Shown here: positions 16,382 through 24,460 of the stretch, in pieces
Layout of the letters: each line of letters opens with the position of its first letter
Numbering within the stretch: the stretch's first letter is position 1
Assembly (NCBI GenBank): GCA_963765745.1
Contig: CAVXXM010000001.1
Coordinates: forward strand, 124,001-188,000
Direction of reading: 5' to 3'
DNA length: 64,000 nt
Source of the DNA: JAHFPN01 sp963765745
GTDB taxonomy: Bacteria > Pseudomonadota > Alphaproteobacteria > Rhizobiales > Xanthobacteraceae
Notes under the pieces: model-generated
Databases searched by the model: none
Told to the model about the DNA's origin: nothing
Seen by the model: only the letters and a program-made list of their open reading frames with translations
Position numbers and translations under genes: made by a program

Positions 16382-17008
16382 TCAGGCGTGGCCGGCGACG
16401 CTCGCGAGCTTGCCGGGATCGACGCCGATCTTGCGCATGGCCTGATTGTACTTGTCCTCGGTATTCGGGCCGAAGAGAAGCTCCGAATCGGCGTCGCAGT
16501 TCAGCCAGCCATTGGCCTGGATCTCGTTCTCGAGCTGGCCGGGCGCCCAGCCGGCATAGCCGAGCGCGAGCACCGCGCTTGCCGGCCCCTTGCCGCGCGC
16601 GATCGCCTTGAGAATGTCGAGCGTCGCCGTGAGGCAGATGCCCTTCTCGATCGGCAGCGTCGAGTTCTCGATGAAAAAATCCGCTGTGTGCAGCACGAAG
16701 CCGCGTCCGGTCTCGACCGGCCCACCCTTGAGCACGCGCACCGCGTCAGCCTGGTCCGGAAGCTCGATCAGGTCGGAGGACGGGATGACGTCGAGCTGCA
16801 CGAGCAAATCGGGGAACCGGATGTTCTGCGCCGGCTGGTTGATGACGATGCCCATGGCGCCTTCGGACGAATGGGCGCAGACATAGATCACCGCCCGGGC
16901 GAAGCGCTCGTCCTGCATCGTGGGCATGGCCACGAGGAGCTGGCCATCGAGATAGCCGGGGCCGCCCTTGGCCATGCCGAGCTTGGTGGCGCCGATACGC
17001 ATGTGCAA
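16382..17008 (-). CDS. YqgE/AlgH family protein
   Basis: A 208-residue member of the UPF0301 (YqgE/AlgH) family, a conserved cytosolic protein of unknown biochemistry, once linked to alginate regulation in Pseudomonas. Landmarks are YLDGQLLVAMPTM, AHSSEGAMGIVINQP and a C-terminal ALGYAGWAPGQLENEI block, all highly typical. The frame starts MHMRIGATK; either Met could be used. It is divergent from the DsbD-alpha-like gene, sharing about 100 bases of upstream sequence. Confidence 0.92.
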   Translation of the reverse strand: MHMRIGATKLGMAKGGPGYLDGQLLVAMPTMQDERFARAVIYVCAHSSEGAMGIVINQPAQNIRFPDLLVQLDVIPSSDLIELPDQADAVRVLKGGPVETGRGFVLHTADFFIENSTLPIEKGICLTATLDILKAIARGKGPASAVLALGYAGWAPGQLENEIQANGWLNCDADSELLFGPNTEDKYNQAMRKIGVDPGKLASVAGHA

Positions 17009-17109
17009 AGACTATCGCGGATACGCATCGACGCAAACAGTGCGCTCTGTCGCGCACGTTCACGTGGATGTGCATGGGCCGCGAACCCTTCGCCGGTCTA
17101 GGAGAGCGC

Positions 17110-17946
17110 ATGGTCGGCCGCCACATTCTGTTCCTGTTCATGATTACGCCCGCGCTACTCGGCGCTGGCGATTCCGCGCGCGCGCTCGAATCACCTTGGG
17201 TGCCGGCGCAGCAATCGGCGATCCGGCTGCTCGCCGCCGGTCCGGCCGCGCCGGGCGATTCGCGACTCAAGGCCGGCGTCGAGATCAAGCTCACGCCCGG
17301 CTGGCACACCTACTGGCGCTATCCGGGCGACGCCGGCGTTCCTCCGCGCTTCGACTGGCGCGGATCGGAGAACCTCGCGGGCGTCGACGTGCTGTGGCCG
17401 GCGCCGGAGAGAATTCTCGCCGGCGGCTCAATCTCGATCGGCTACGAGCGCGACGTGATCTTTCCTTTGCGCATTCGTCCCGCCGATCCGGCCCGGCCGG
17501 TGAAGCTCGCGCTCAAGCTCGAATACGCGGTCTGCGAGAAGCTGTGCGTTCCCGCGGAAGCGCGCGTCCGGCTCGACGTGCCGGTAAACGGCGCCGCGCC
17601 GGTGCCCGCGCTCACGGCCGCGGAAGCGAACGTGCCGCGCAGGGTGAAGCTCGGCGAGGCCGGGAGCCTCGCGATCATCGGCGTGAAGCTCGAGCGCGGC
17701 GCGGCGCCGCGTGCGCTGGTTACGGCGAGGGTTCCGCCCGGAGCAAAATCCGATCTCTTCGCCGAAGGCCCCAGCGAGGAATGGGCGCTCCCGGTTCCCG
17801 AGAAGCTGCCCGCTGAGGGTGGGCTGGTCCGTTTCGCTTTCCCACTCGAAGGCGCGCCGTCGGGAGCCAATCCCATCCCGTCTATGCTGCGGCTGACGCT
17901 GGTCGCGGGCGAACAGGCGATCGAGGTCGAAGTGCCGCTCGACTGA
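17110..17946 (+). CDS. Periplasmic DsbD-alpha-like protein (DsbD N-terminal domain family)
   Basis: A 278-residue secreted protein with a signal peptide ending near residue 24 (GDSARA). The mature part resembles the immunoglobulin-like N-terminal domain of the thiol-disulfide interchange protein DsbD: GWHTYWRYPGDAGVPPRFDW and a cysteine pair in VCEKLCVPA (Cys-x3-Cys), which can take part in electron transfer to periplasmic proteins. The membrane part of DsbD is absent. ATG 17110 has GGAG 5 bases ahead and starts a proper signal peptide, so the longer frame from 17068 is rejected. It is followed by a peroxiredoxin gene, a sensible redox neighbour. Confidence 0.82.
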   Translation: MVGRHILFLFMITPALLGAGDSARALESPWVPAQQSAIRLLAAGPAAPGDSRLKAGVEIKLTPGWHTYWRYPGDAGVPPRFDWRGSENLAGVDVLWPAPERILAGGSISIGYERDVIFPLRIRPADPARPVKLALKLEYAVCEKLCVPAEARVRLDVPVNGAAPVPALTAAEANVPRRVKLGEAGSLAIIGVKLERGAAPRALVTARVPPGAKSDLFAEGPSEEWALPVPEKLPAEGGLVRFAFPLEGAPSGANPIPSMLRLTLVAGEQAIEVEVPLD

Positions 17947-18025
17947 CCGGCGACTTGGATTAGGATAGACTCGGACTAGGATAGGCAAGCTCGGGAAGCA
18001 GGCAGCCTGAGGCAGGGAGAGTGGA

Positions 18026-18505
18026 ATGATCAAGGTCGGCGAACGGCTTCCTCCGGCGACGTTCCGGGTGGTGGTTGACGGCGCGATGAAGCCGCGCACC
18101 ACGGACGAAGTCTTCAAAGGCAAGCGCGTAGTGTTGATCGGCATGCCAGGCGCTTTCACGCCGACCTGCCACAAGAACCACCTGCCTGGCTTCCTTACCA
18201 ATGCCGAGAAGATCATGGCCAAAGGCGTGAACCATATCGCGGTGACGGCCGTGAATGATCACTGGGTCATGCACTACTGGAACCAGACCACAGGTGGTGA
18301 CGGCAAGATCGAGTTTCTTGCCGACAATAACGCTGAGTTCGCCAAGGCGATCGGGCTCGAGTTCGACGCGACCGGCGGTCTAGGCGGCATTCGCTCGCGG
18401 CGTTACGCGATGCTCGTTGATGACGGCGTGGTGAAGGTGCTCAACGTCGAGGAGAAGGCCGGCACCGAGGTCACCAGCGCCGAGAACATGATGAAGCACC
18501 TCTAG
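18026..18505 (+). CDS. Peroxiredoxin, Prx5 type
   Basis: A 159-residue thiol peroxidase that reduces H2O2 and alkyl hydroperoxides. The peroxidatic cysteine is in PGAFTPTCHKNHLPG, the Prx5 signature; SRRYAMLVDDGVVKVLNVEEK is the conserved C-terminal sheet. No second conserved cysteine is visible, so it may use glutathione or glutaredoxin for recycling. AGGGAG ahead of ATG 18026 is a good ribosome site. It is convergent with the first YdcH gene. Confidence 0.93.
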   Translation: MIKVGERLPPATFRVVVDGAMKPRTTDEVFKGKRVVLIGMPGAFTPTCHKNHLPGFLTNAEKIMAKGVNHIAVTAVNDHWVMHYWNQTTGGDGKIEFLADNNAEFAKAIGLEFDATGGLGGIRSRRYAMLVDDGVVKVLNVEEKAGTEVTSAENMMKHL

Positions 18506-18535
18506 CCGCCCGACGTGCACCTTCCACGCCCGCCG

Positions 18536-18742
18536 TCATGCGATGATGTCGGGGAAAAGCTGGTCCTCGATGTCCTGAATCTGATCGCGCAATTGCAGCT
18601 TGCGCTTCTTCAAGCGCTGGACTTGCAGCCGATCTGTGCCAGGCGCCGAGGTTAGCGCGTCGATCGCAGAGTCGAGGTCGCGATGCTCCTGCCTGAGCCG
18701 CTCCAGCTCGCTCTTCAGTTGTCGTTCTGCTTCGGCGTTCAT
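18536..18742 (-). CDS. YdcH family (DUF465) coiled-coil protein, copy 1
   Basis: A 68-residue protein that is almost one helix pair: ELERLRQEHRDLDSAIDALTS, then LKKRKLQLRDQIQDIE, the DUF465 core (LKKRKLxLKDxI). The function of the family is unknown. ATG 18742 is preceded on the minus strand by GGGAGGT, which decides the start against the longer open frame. It is divergently transcribed from a paralogue at 18946, with 203 bases between them. Confidence 0.9.
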   Translation of the reverse strand: MNAEAERQLKSELERLRQEHRDLDSAIDALTSAPGTDRLQVQRLKKRKLQLRDQIQDIEDQLFPDIIA

Positions 18743-18816
18743 GACCTCCCGCCGATTCGGCGCCGCCTTCCATGTCCGCGGATGGAGTATCATGCCCGAG
18801 CCTGTTCCGGGCAAGA

Positions 18817-18843
18817 CAAGGAAATGCCCCCTGTGTTTCCTTG
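18817..18843. promoter_or_regulatory. Inverted repeat between divergent ydcH genes
   Basis: Perfect 8-base inverted pair CAAGGAAA / TTTCCTTG separated by 11 bases, in the middle of the 203-base divergent intergenic region. It could be an operator or a hairpin. No known binding site is recognised. Confidence 0.35.
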
Positions 18844-18945
18844 CAGGCCGCGGTGGATTGGCGCTTTGCCGCAGCACGATAACGTCGACTCGCGGCCGGA
18901 CCCATGACAGACTTACGCGTCGCACCCTGCATGGAGAATCGATTC

Positions 18946-19122
18946 ATGACCATTCAGGCGCTTCTCGCCGAATTGGAGCAGAAGCACAGAACTATCGAAA
19001 TCGAACTGGAAGAGGCGCGCACGCACCCCTCGGTCGATACTCTGAGGGTCGCCGAACTCAAGCGCCGCAAACTGCTGTTGAAGGACGAGATCGAACGGCT
19101 CAGGCATCAGCCGGTGCACTGA
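18946..19122 (+). CDS. YdcH family (DUF465) coiled-coil protein, copy 2
   Basis: A 58-residue protein with the same helix-turn-helix plan as its divergent neighbour: LAELEQKHRTIEIELEEARTHPSVD, then LKRRKLLLKDEIERL. The spacing of the LK(R/K)RKLxLKDxI motif identifies DUF465. GGAG at 18933-18936 sits 9 bases before ATG 18946. The frame is open to an ATG at 18904, which would add an unrelated 14-residue leader. It is followed by a strong terminator. Function unknown. Confidence 0.88.
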   Translation: MTIQALLAELEQKHRTIEIELEEARTHPSVDTLRVAELKRRKLLLKDEIERLRHQPVH

Positions 19123-19145
19123 CCGCCGACCCCGCCTCTGGATGT

Positions 19146-19179
19146 AAGCCGCCGGTCCGTCGACCGGCGGTTTCGTTTT
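19146..19179 (+). terminator. Rho-independent terminator of ydcH copy 2
   Basis: A 12-pair stem with one G-T wobble (19146-19157 with 19062-type complement at 19162-19173), core GCCGCCGGTC / GACCGGCGGT with loop CGTC, followed by TTTCGTTTT. Confidence 0.88.
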
Positions 19180-19518
19180 GGTACGGCGCGGATCGTCGCG
19201 GGGCGGCGGGAACCACGACATCTCAAGGCTTCAGATCGTTACAATTTTAACTAAATTCTTAATGCTGAATCAGGAACCGCGTTGAGGTTGGTTACTTTTC
19301 TGCTAATTATTTCAAGTGCTTGTTGAGTTGGAGTTGCGTGAGCGGAGTATCGCTTGAGCCCCGTGTATCGGGTCAGAGCGTTGTGTATGGCGCGTACCCG
19401 TATGCCCGCATTTGCCGGTCGAAGCCCGGACTCTCGTCCGGACCGGCCTCTCATCTTCAACTCATCGAGCTTACCGGCTCCGCCGCGGCAGCGGGCCACC
19501 AACGCGATGAGGTGAAAT
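19180..19518. other. Intergenic region, no gene seen
   Basis: 339 bases without a supported gene. The first third holds an AT-rich stretch (19238-19265) with TTAA halves spaced by 8 bases, one off the CtrA spacing, and a GAATC site. It probably holds the promoter and leader of the secreted protein at 19519. No stable hairpin or RNA family is recognised. Confidence 0.5.
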
Positions 19519-19953
19519 GTGAAGAAGATGCTCATTGCGGCCCTCATGGCCGCGTTTGCCGCAACCGCCCTCCCGGGCGCAGCGGTTGCAGAGACCCCGG
19601 AGCGCGATCGCTCCATCCTGCTTCCGCTTGCCGCAGGCTTGGGAACCGCGAACTGGTTCCTGCGGCCCCATTGGACGAACACGTTCAAGATCGCCAAGTT
19701 CAAGCACTACACTCCGGCCGGTTCGAGGGTCGCGGGCTCCAGGTATCGCCACCACAAGAAATTCGGCAGCACGAGCGGTGAATTCCCCTATGTGGTCGGC
19801 GCCATCTGGTGCGCGGCGGCGTCGCCGATCATCACGGTGTTGCTCGAGAAGCGCGAGTTGTCGAACCAGGAAGTGATCGATTCGACGATCGGCTGCTTCT
19901 TCCCGCCCTGGATCATCATTAGGTGGCTCGCCTCTCAGCAACAGTCGTACTGA
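19519..19953 (+). CDS. Secreted or membrane protein of unknown function
   Basis: A 144-residue protein I do not recognise. It starts at a GTG with TGAGG 6 bases ahead and a clear signal peptide (MLIAALMAAFAATALPGAAVA, cleavage near residue 25). The mature part has a basic middle (FKIAKFKHY ... SRYRHHKKFG) and two hydrophobic segments (about 88-108 and 124-141), each with one cysteine (IWCAAASP, IGCFFPPW). This suggests a small envelope protein anchored by two C-terminal helices. It stands alone between two terminators. An ATG three codons later is a possible alternative start. Confidence 0.6.
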   Translation: MKKMLIAALMAAFAATALPGAAVAETPERDRSILLPLAAGLGTANWFLRPHWTNTFKIAKFKHYTPAGSRVAGSRYRHHKKFGSTSGEFPYVVGAIWCAAASPIITVLLEKRELSNQEVIDSTIGCFFPPWIIIRWLASQQQSY

Positions 19954-19982
19954 AGCGCAGGCCGCATCCGAAGCTCTGCAAC

Positions 19983-20011
19983 AAAAAAGCCCGGCGCTCG
20001 CGCCGGGCTTT
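19983..20011 (-). terminator. Bidirectional Rho-independent terminator
   Basis: An 11-bp stem AAAGCCCGGCG / CGCCGGGCTTT with loop CTCG. On the minus strand it is followed by six more T and fits the end of the cold-shock gene; on the plus strand it can also stop the gene ending at 19953. Confidence 0.88.
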
Positions 20012-20048
20012 CCACTTTTCGCGAAGCGGTCCGCTTCAGGCGGCTTGC

Positions 20049-20252
20049 TCAGGCGGCCTGGAGATTCGTCGCGGCGGTCTTGCCGCGCTCGGTGGTGATC
20101 TCGAAGCTCACCTTCTGCCCCTCCGTCAGGGTGTACATGCCGGCACGCTCGACGGCGCTGATATGGACGAACACGTCCTTGCCGCCGTCGGCGGGCTGGA
20201 TGAAGCCGAAGCCCTTCTGGGCATTGAACCACTTCACGGTACCGATAGCCAT
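20049..20252 (-). CDS. Cold-shock protein (CspA family)
   Basis: A 67-residue single-stranded nucleic-acid-binding OB-fold protein, acting as RNA chaperone. RNP1 (KGFGFI) and RNP2 (VFVHISA) are both intact, as is the starting MAIGTVKWFN. ATG 20252 has AAGGAAAC just upstream, which decides against the 109-residue frame starting at 20378. More than 200 bases separate it from the next gene upstream on its strand, leaving room for the long leader typical of cold-shock mRNAs. Whether it is cold-induced cannot be read from sequence. Confidence 0.95.
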   Translation of the reverse strand: MAIGTVKWFNAQKGFGFIQPADGGKDVFVHISAVERAGMYTLTEGQKVSFEITTERGKTAATNLQAA

Positions 20253-20493
20253 TTCGTTTCCTTTCGACGCACGAGCCGTGCGTTTTCTCACCGCACGACC
20301 ATCGCGCGGCTTCCACAATCCGAGTTTTGGGTTTTGGTCTCGTAGCGCAGCCCAAAAGGGAGCGTGGTAGCAAGACAAGCCAAAATCGAGTTGCGGGCGC
20401 TATAGACTCGAATTTTATGGCAAGGTCAAGACCGCCCGGCCGCGCGCAATTTCACGCCGCAACCATGTCTTAACCCTGGAAGCCGCGTGGCGA

Positions 20494-21339
20494 TCACGCG
20501 CGCTTCGACTCGAGCCGGCTCGCGATCCAGCCTTGCAAATCTCCGAGCACGCGCGTCCGCTCCGGCTCACGCTCGTTGAATACTTCGTGCCAGAGCGGCG
20601 CGTACCAGTGCAGCGTGCCGAGACCGGGTGGCAAGGCAGCAGCAAATTCACGAGCACCCTGTGGATCGACGAGGCGATCCTCTCCAGCAACGAGAAGCAA
20701 AGTCGGCACGTCGAGTTTCGTCGCATCGCGACGCGTCTGCTCGCCGGCGTCGAGGAGGAAGGCGATGGTCCGCGGTGTCGCATATGCATGGCAGAGCTGG
20801 TCGCTCTTCACTTCCGTCACGATGAGCGGATCATGCGAGAGACGATGCAGGGGCAAGCTGTGCGGCAGCACGAGGTTCGGCGTGATTCTGCTTGCGATGG
20901 CGATCAGGAAACGCATCGCGGCGCTGAGCCGCGTCTTCAGCGCCGGCGAGGAGAGCACGAGGCCGCGCGGCCGGATCCAGCCGCCGGTGACGGCGCGCGC
21001 GGCGATAGCGCCGCCCATGCTGTGGCCGATCAGGAACGGCGGCTTGCCGTCGCCCGCGGCCTTCGCCTCCGCCGCGAATGTATCGAACACTAGCTTGGCG
21101 TCGTCCAGCGGCGCATTCAGCGAAGGAATAGCCGCGCGCGGGCCGCCGGACTGGCCGAAACCGCGCTGATCGTAACCGCGCGCGGCAACGCCGATTTCGT
21201 TCAGCGCCGCTGCGACATGGGCATAGCGGCCGCTATGTTCGCCGAGACCGTGGATGATGAGCGCCGAGCCGCGCCGGCGCGCGCCCGCGGGCAGCAGCCA
21301 GTCGCGGACGAAAAGCTCGACGCCGTCTGGGGTCTTCAT
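20494..21339 (-). CDS. Alpha/beta hydrolase, monoacylglycerol lipase-like (serine aminopeptidase S33)
   Basis: A 281-residue hydrolase of the lysophospholipase/monoacylglycerol lipase group (Hydrolase_4). The nucleophile elbow is GHSMGG, the oxyanion region LIIHGLGEHSGRY, the acid in VAGEDRLVDPQGA and the histidine in APLWHEVFNE, so a full catalytic triad is visible. There is no signal peptide, so it is cytosolic. Its start lies 3 bases from the stop of the FAD-dehydrogenase gene, making a transcription unit with that gene and the amidase and crotonase upstream. Confidence 0.88.
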   Translation of the reverse strand: MKTPDGVELFVRDWLLPAGARRRGSALIIHGLGEHSGRYAHVAAALNEIGVAARGYDQRGFGQSGGPRAAIPSLNAPLDDAKLVFDTFAAEAKAAGDGKPPFLIGHSMGGAIAARAVTGGWIRPRGLVLSSPALKTRLSAAMRFLIAIASRITPNLVLPHSLPLHRLSHDPLIVTEVKSDQLCHAYATPRTIAFLLDAGEQTRRDATKLDVPTLLLVAGEDRLVDPQGAREFAAALPPGLGTLHWYAPLWHEVFNEREPERTRVLGDLQGWIASRLESKRA

Positions 21340-21342
21340 GCG

Positions 21343-22992
21343 TCACCCCACGGCCTTGGCCGCCGCCCTGCCCGCGATGCGGCCGGAGAACAGGCAGCCG
21401 CCGAGGAACGTGCCTTCGAGCGCGCGATAGCCGTGCACGCCGCCGCCGCCGAAGCCCGCGACCTCGCCGGCCGCATAGACGCCGGGCAAGGGCGCGCCGC
21501 CGGCGGCCAACACGCGGCCATCGAGATCGGTCTCGAGGCCGCCGAGCGTCTTGCGCGTCAGCACCCAAAGCCGCACCGCGATCAACGGACCCGCGGCGGG
21601 ATCGAGCAGCTTGTGGGGCTTGCTCACGCGGATCACGCGGTCGCCGATGAATTTGCGCGCGGCGCGGATCGCCATGATCTGCGCGTCCTTGCCGAATTTG
21701 TTGTCGAGCTCGCGGTCGCGCGCGACGACCTCGCGCTCGACGGTCGCGGCATCGACGAGATTGCGCTGGGTCAGGCGATTCATGCCTTCGACCAGCTCCG
21801 ACAGCGTTTCGGCGACGACGAAATCCTTCTTAGCCTGCACGAACTTCTGCACCGGCGTGAGCGCCTTGCCGCGCCCGCGCCGCAGCACGCCGAGAATGCT
21901 CTTGTTGGTGAAGTCCGGGTTCTGTTCGGAGCCCGAGAGCGCGAACTCGCGGCCGATTATGCGCTCGTTCAGGAGAAACCAGGAATGATCGTGGCCGGCG
22001 TGCATCACGTGCTCGAGCGCGCCGTAGCAATCGAAGCCGGGAAACAGCGGCACCGGCAGGCGGCGGCCGGTGGCGTCGAGCCAGAGCGGCGACGGGCCGG
22101 AGAGGACGCGGATGCCGTGGCGGCTCCAGATCGGCGCGTAATTGTCGATGCCTTCCGGGTAGTGCCACATGCGGTCGGAATTGATGATGCGGCCGCCGGC
22201 GGCACCCGCCGCTTCGAGCATGCGGCCGTCGACGTGATCGGGGACGCCGGAGAGCATGTGTTTCGGCGGCTCGCCCATGCGCCTAGGCCAGTGCTTGCGC
22301 ACCAGCTCGTGGTTGCCGCCGATGCCGCCGCTCGTCACGATGACGGCCTGCGCCTTCAGCGAAAAATTCCCGAATATTTTGCGCGAGCTTTTGTGGCCGC
22401 GTTCGACATTGCTCGGCTCCAGGATTTCCCCTTGCACGCCGTCGACCCGGCCGCCGGTCTTGGTGAGAGCGGTGACGCGATGGCGGAAACGAAGCGAGAT
22501 CAGCCCGCCTTTCTCCGCTTCGCGCACGCGCCGCACGAACGGCTGGATCAGGCCGGGCCCGGTGCCCCAGGTGATGTGGAAGCGCGGCACCGAATTGCCG
22601 TGGCCGGTGGCGAGATAGCCGCCGCGCTCGGCCCAGCCAACGACCGGGAACCAGCGCACGCCCATGGCGTGCAGCCACGGCCGCTTCTCGCCGGCGGCGA
22701 AATCCACATAGGCCTCGGCCCAGCGGCGCGGCCATTCGTCCTCGTCGCGATCGAAGGCGGCGGCGCCAAGCCAATCCTGCATGGCAAGTTCGCGCGAGTC
22801 GTGGATGCCGAGCCGGCGCTGCTCCGGCGAATTCACCAGCATCAGGCCGCCGAACGACCAGAACGCCTGGCCGCCGAGGGAGCCTTCCGGCTCTTGGTCG
22901 AGCAGGATCACTTTCTTGCCGGCGTCGGCGAGTTCCGTCGCGGCGGTCAGTCCCGCAAGTCCGCCGCCGATGACAATGACGTCTGCGTCCAT
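21343..22992 (-). CDS. FAD-dependent dehydrogenase (fumarate reductase/3-ketosteroid dehydrogenase superfamily)
   Basis: A 549-residue flavoprotein. The N-terminal Rossmann motif VIVIGGGLAGLTAATELADAGKKV binds FAD; a second FAD block is near the C-terminus (GVYAAGEVAGFGGGGVHGYRALEG). The middle holds RFHITWGTGPG and an IVTSGGIGGNHELVR element, matching the putative FAD-binding dehydrogenase group within the succinate dehydrogenase/KstD superfamily. The substrate is unknown. It abuts the amidase stop directly and is followed by the lipase, suggesting a catabolic operon. Confidence 0.87.
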   Translation of the reverse strand: MDADVIVIGGGLAGLTAATELADAGKKVILLDQEPEGSLGGQAFWSFGGLMLVNSPEQRRLGIHDSRELAMQDWLGAAAFDRDEDEWPRRWAEAYVDFAAGEKRPWLHAMGVRWFPVVGWAERGGYLATGHGNSVPRFHITWGTGPGLIQPFVRRVREAEKGGLISLRFRHRVTALTKTGGRVDGVQGEILEPSNVERGHKSSRKIFGNFSLKAQAVIVTSGGIGGNHELVRKHWPRRMGEPPKHMLSGVPDHVDGRMLEAAGAAGGRIINSDRMWHYPEGIDNYAPIWSRHGIRVLSGPSPLWLDATGRRLPVPLFPGFDCYGALEHVMHAGHDHSWFLLNERIIGREFALSGSEQNPDFTNKSILGVLRRGRGKALTPVQKFVQAKKDFVVAETLSELVEGMNRLTQRNLVDAATVEREVVARDRELDNKFGKDAQIMAIRAARKFIGDRVIRVSKPHKLLDPAAGPLIAVRLWVLTRKTLGGLETDLDGRVLAAGGAPLPGVYAAGEVAGFGGGGVHGYRALEGTFLGGCLFSGRIAGRAAAKAVG

Positions 22993-24447
22993 TCAATGCT
23001 CCCGCACATTTGGCCGGCGGCCCGCCCAGGGCCGGACCTTCTCGAGCACGGCTGCGACGCCGATCACGCGGTCGTCGGCATGCCAGGGTCCAACGACCTG
23101 CAGCCCGATGGGTAAATCCTCGTTGCTCCAACCGACCGGAATCGAGATGGCCGGGTGTCCGGTGAGATTGAACGGATGCGTGTAGGGATACCAAGAATAC
23201 CTGGGCGTGCCCGCGGCAACATTGCCGATCGTGAGCTCGTCAAAGGCTTTGTGCGTGGCCGGCAGCGCCGGCGCGCTCAAGGTCGGCATCACGAGGAAAT
23301 CGTAGGTTTCGAATAGCCGCTGCACGCGGCGGAACAGCTCCGTGCGCTGCATCAAGGCAGCTTGATATTCGTGGGCCAGGATGCCGGCGCCACGCTCGAT
23401 GACCGCCCGGCAGGTCGGGTCGAGCTGCTCGGAGAATTCAGGCAAACGCGACCCGTAGAGCGCGTAGAAGATCGGCGGGCTCAACGCGAAGATGAGGTCG
23501 GCCGAGATTCGGAGGTCGACCTCGATTTCCTCGACCTCGGCACCGTTCGCCTGCAAGCTTTCGACCGCCGCTCTCGTTGCAGTCGCCACGTCCGGGTCCA
23601 GGCTGGCGTTTCCCACCTTGGGCAGCCACGCAAACCGCTTGCCGCGCACGCTTGCATTGGCGCTCGCGCGGGCAACCTGCTCGTTCCCAAGCGCGGCATA
23701 GGAGAAGGGGTCGGATGGATGCGGTCCCATCATGACCGACATCATCAAGGCCGCATCGGAGACGGTGCGGGCCATCGGCCCGAGATGCATGATGCTGCCG
23801 AAAGCCTCCGGCGCGTCGTCATGCGGCACCGCGCCCAGCGTTCCCTTTAGGCCAACGATCCCGCAGCAGCTTGCCGGAATGCGGACGGAACCCGCGAAAT
23901 CCGTGCCGATCGCCAACGGCCCCATCCCTGCCGCGATCGCCGCAGCCGCGCCGCCGCTGGAACCGCCCGTGGTGTGGTCCAACTTCCACGGATTGCGGGT
24001 AACCCCCCAAAGTGGACTGTCGGTGAACCCCTTGTGGCCGAACTCGCCCATCGCCGTCATGCCGAGCGCGATGCCGCCCGCCGCTTTCAAACGTTTCACG
24101 GCAACGGCGTCGTGGTCCGCCACATTGTGCTCGAACATGTAGGAGCCGTAGGTAAGTCGCATACCTTCGACCGCGACCATATCCTTGACCGAGAACGGAA
24201 CGCCGTGCAGCGGGCCAAGCTCGCGGCCAGCGATCACGTCCGCCTCTGCCTGCCGCGCCTGGGCAAGAGCACGCTCGGGGTAAACGACGGTGTAAGCATT
24301 CAGCGCCGGCTGCAGCCGCCCGATCCGGTCGAGCAATGCGCGCACCAGCTCGACGGGTGAAACCTGACGGCGTCGGATGAGCGCAACCAGGTCTGTCGCC
24401 GGCGTGAAGCAGAGGTCTTCAATAGCGGTCGCGGTAACGTTGTTCAC
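22993..24447 (-). CDS. Amidase (amidase signature family)
   Basis: A 484-residue Ser-cisSer-Lys hydrolase. The catalytic Lys is in VPFSVKDMVAVEG, and the signature reads TTGGSSGGAAAAIAAGMGPLAIGTDFAGSVRIP, holding both serines. It hydrolyses amide or ester bonds; specificity is not predictable, and lack of gatB or gatC neighbours argues against a GatA role. It is immediately upstream of the FAD dehydrogenase (no gap) and 13 bases after the crotonase start side of the same strand, so the four minus-strand genes from 25216 down to 20494 look co-transcribed. Confidence 0.9.
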   Translation of the reverse strand: MNNVTATAIEDLCFTPATDLVALIRRRQVSPVELVRALLDRIGRLQPALNAYTVVYPERALAQARQAEADVIAGRELGPLHGVPFSVKDMVAVEGMRLTYGSYMFEHNVADHDAVAVKRLKAAGGIALGMTAMGEFGHKGFTDSPLWGVTRNPWKLDHTTGGSSGGAAAAIAAGMGPLAIGTDFAGSVRIPASCCGIVGLKGTLGAVPHDDAPEAFGSIMHLGPMARTVSDAALMMSVMMGPHPSDPFSYAALGNEQVARASANASVRGKRFAWLPKVGNASLDPDVATATRAAVESLQANGAEVEEIEVDLRISADLIFALSPPIFYALYGSRLPEFSEQLDPTCRAVIERGAGILAHEYQAALMQRTELFRRVQRLFETYDFLVMPTLSAPALPATHKAFDELTIGNVAAGTPRYSWYPYTHPFNLTGHPAISIPVGWSNEDLPIGLQVVGPWHADDRVIGVAAVLEKVRPWAGRRPNVREH

Positions 24448-24460
24448 GTTAACATCTCGA

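Noticed and set aside
19244..19263. CtrA box in the gap before the secreted protein
   Set aside because: The two TTAA halves are 8 bases apart, not 7.
21217..23115. Open frame of 632 codons on the plus strand
   Set aside because: Antisense shadow of the lipase and FAD dehydrogenase genes; His/Ala/Arg-rich with no domain.
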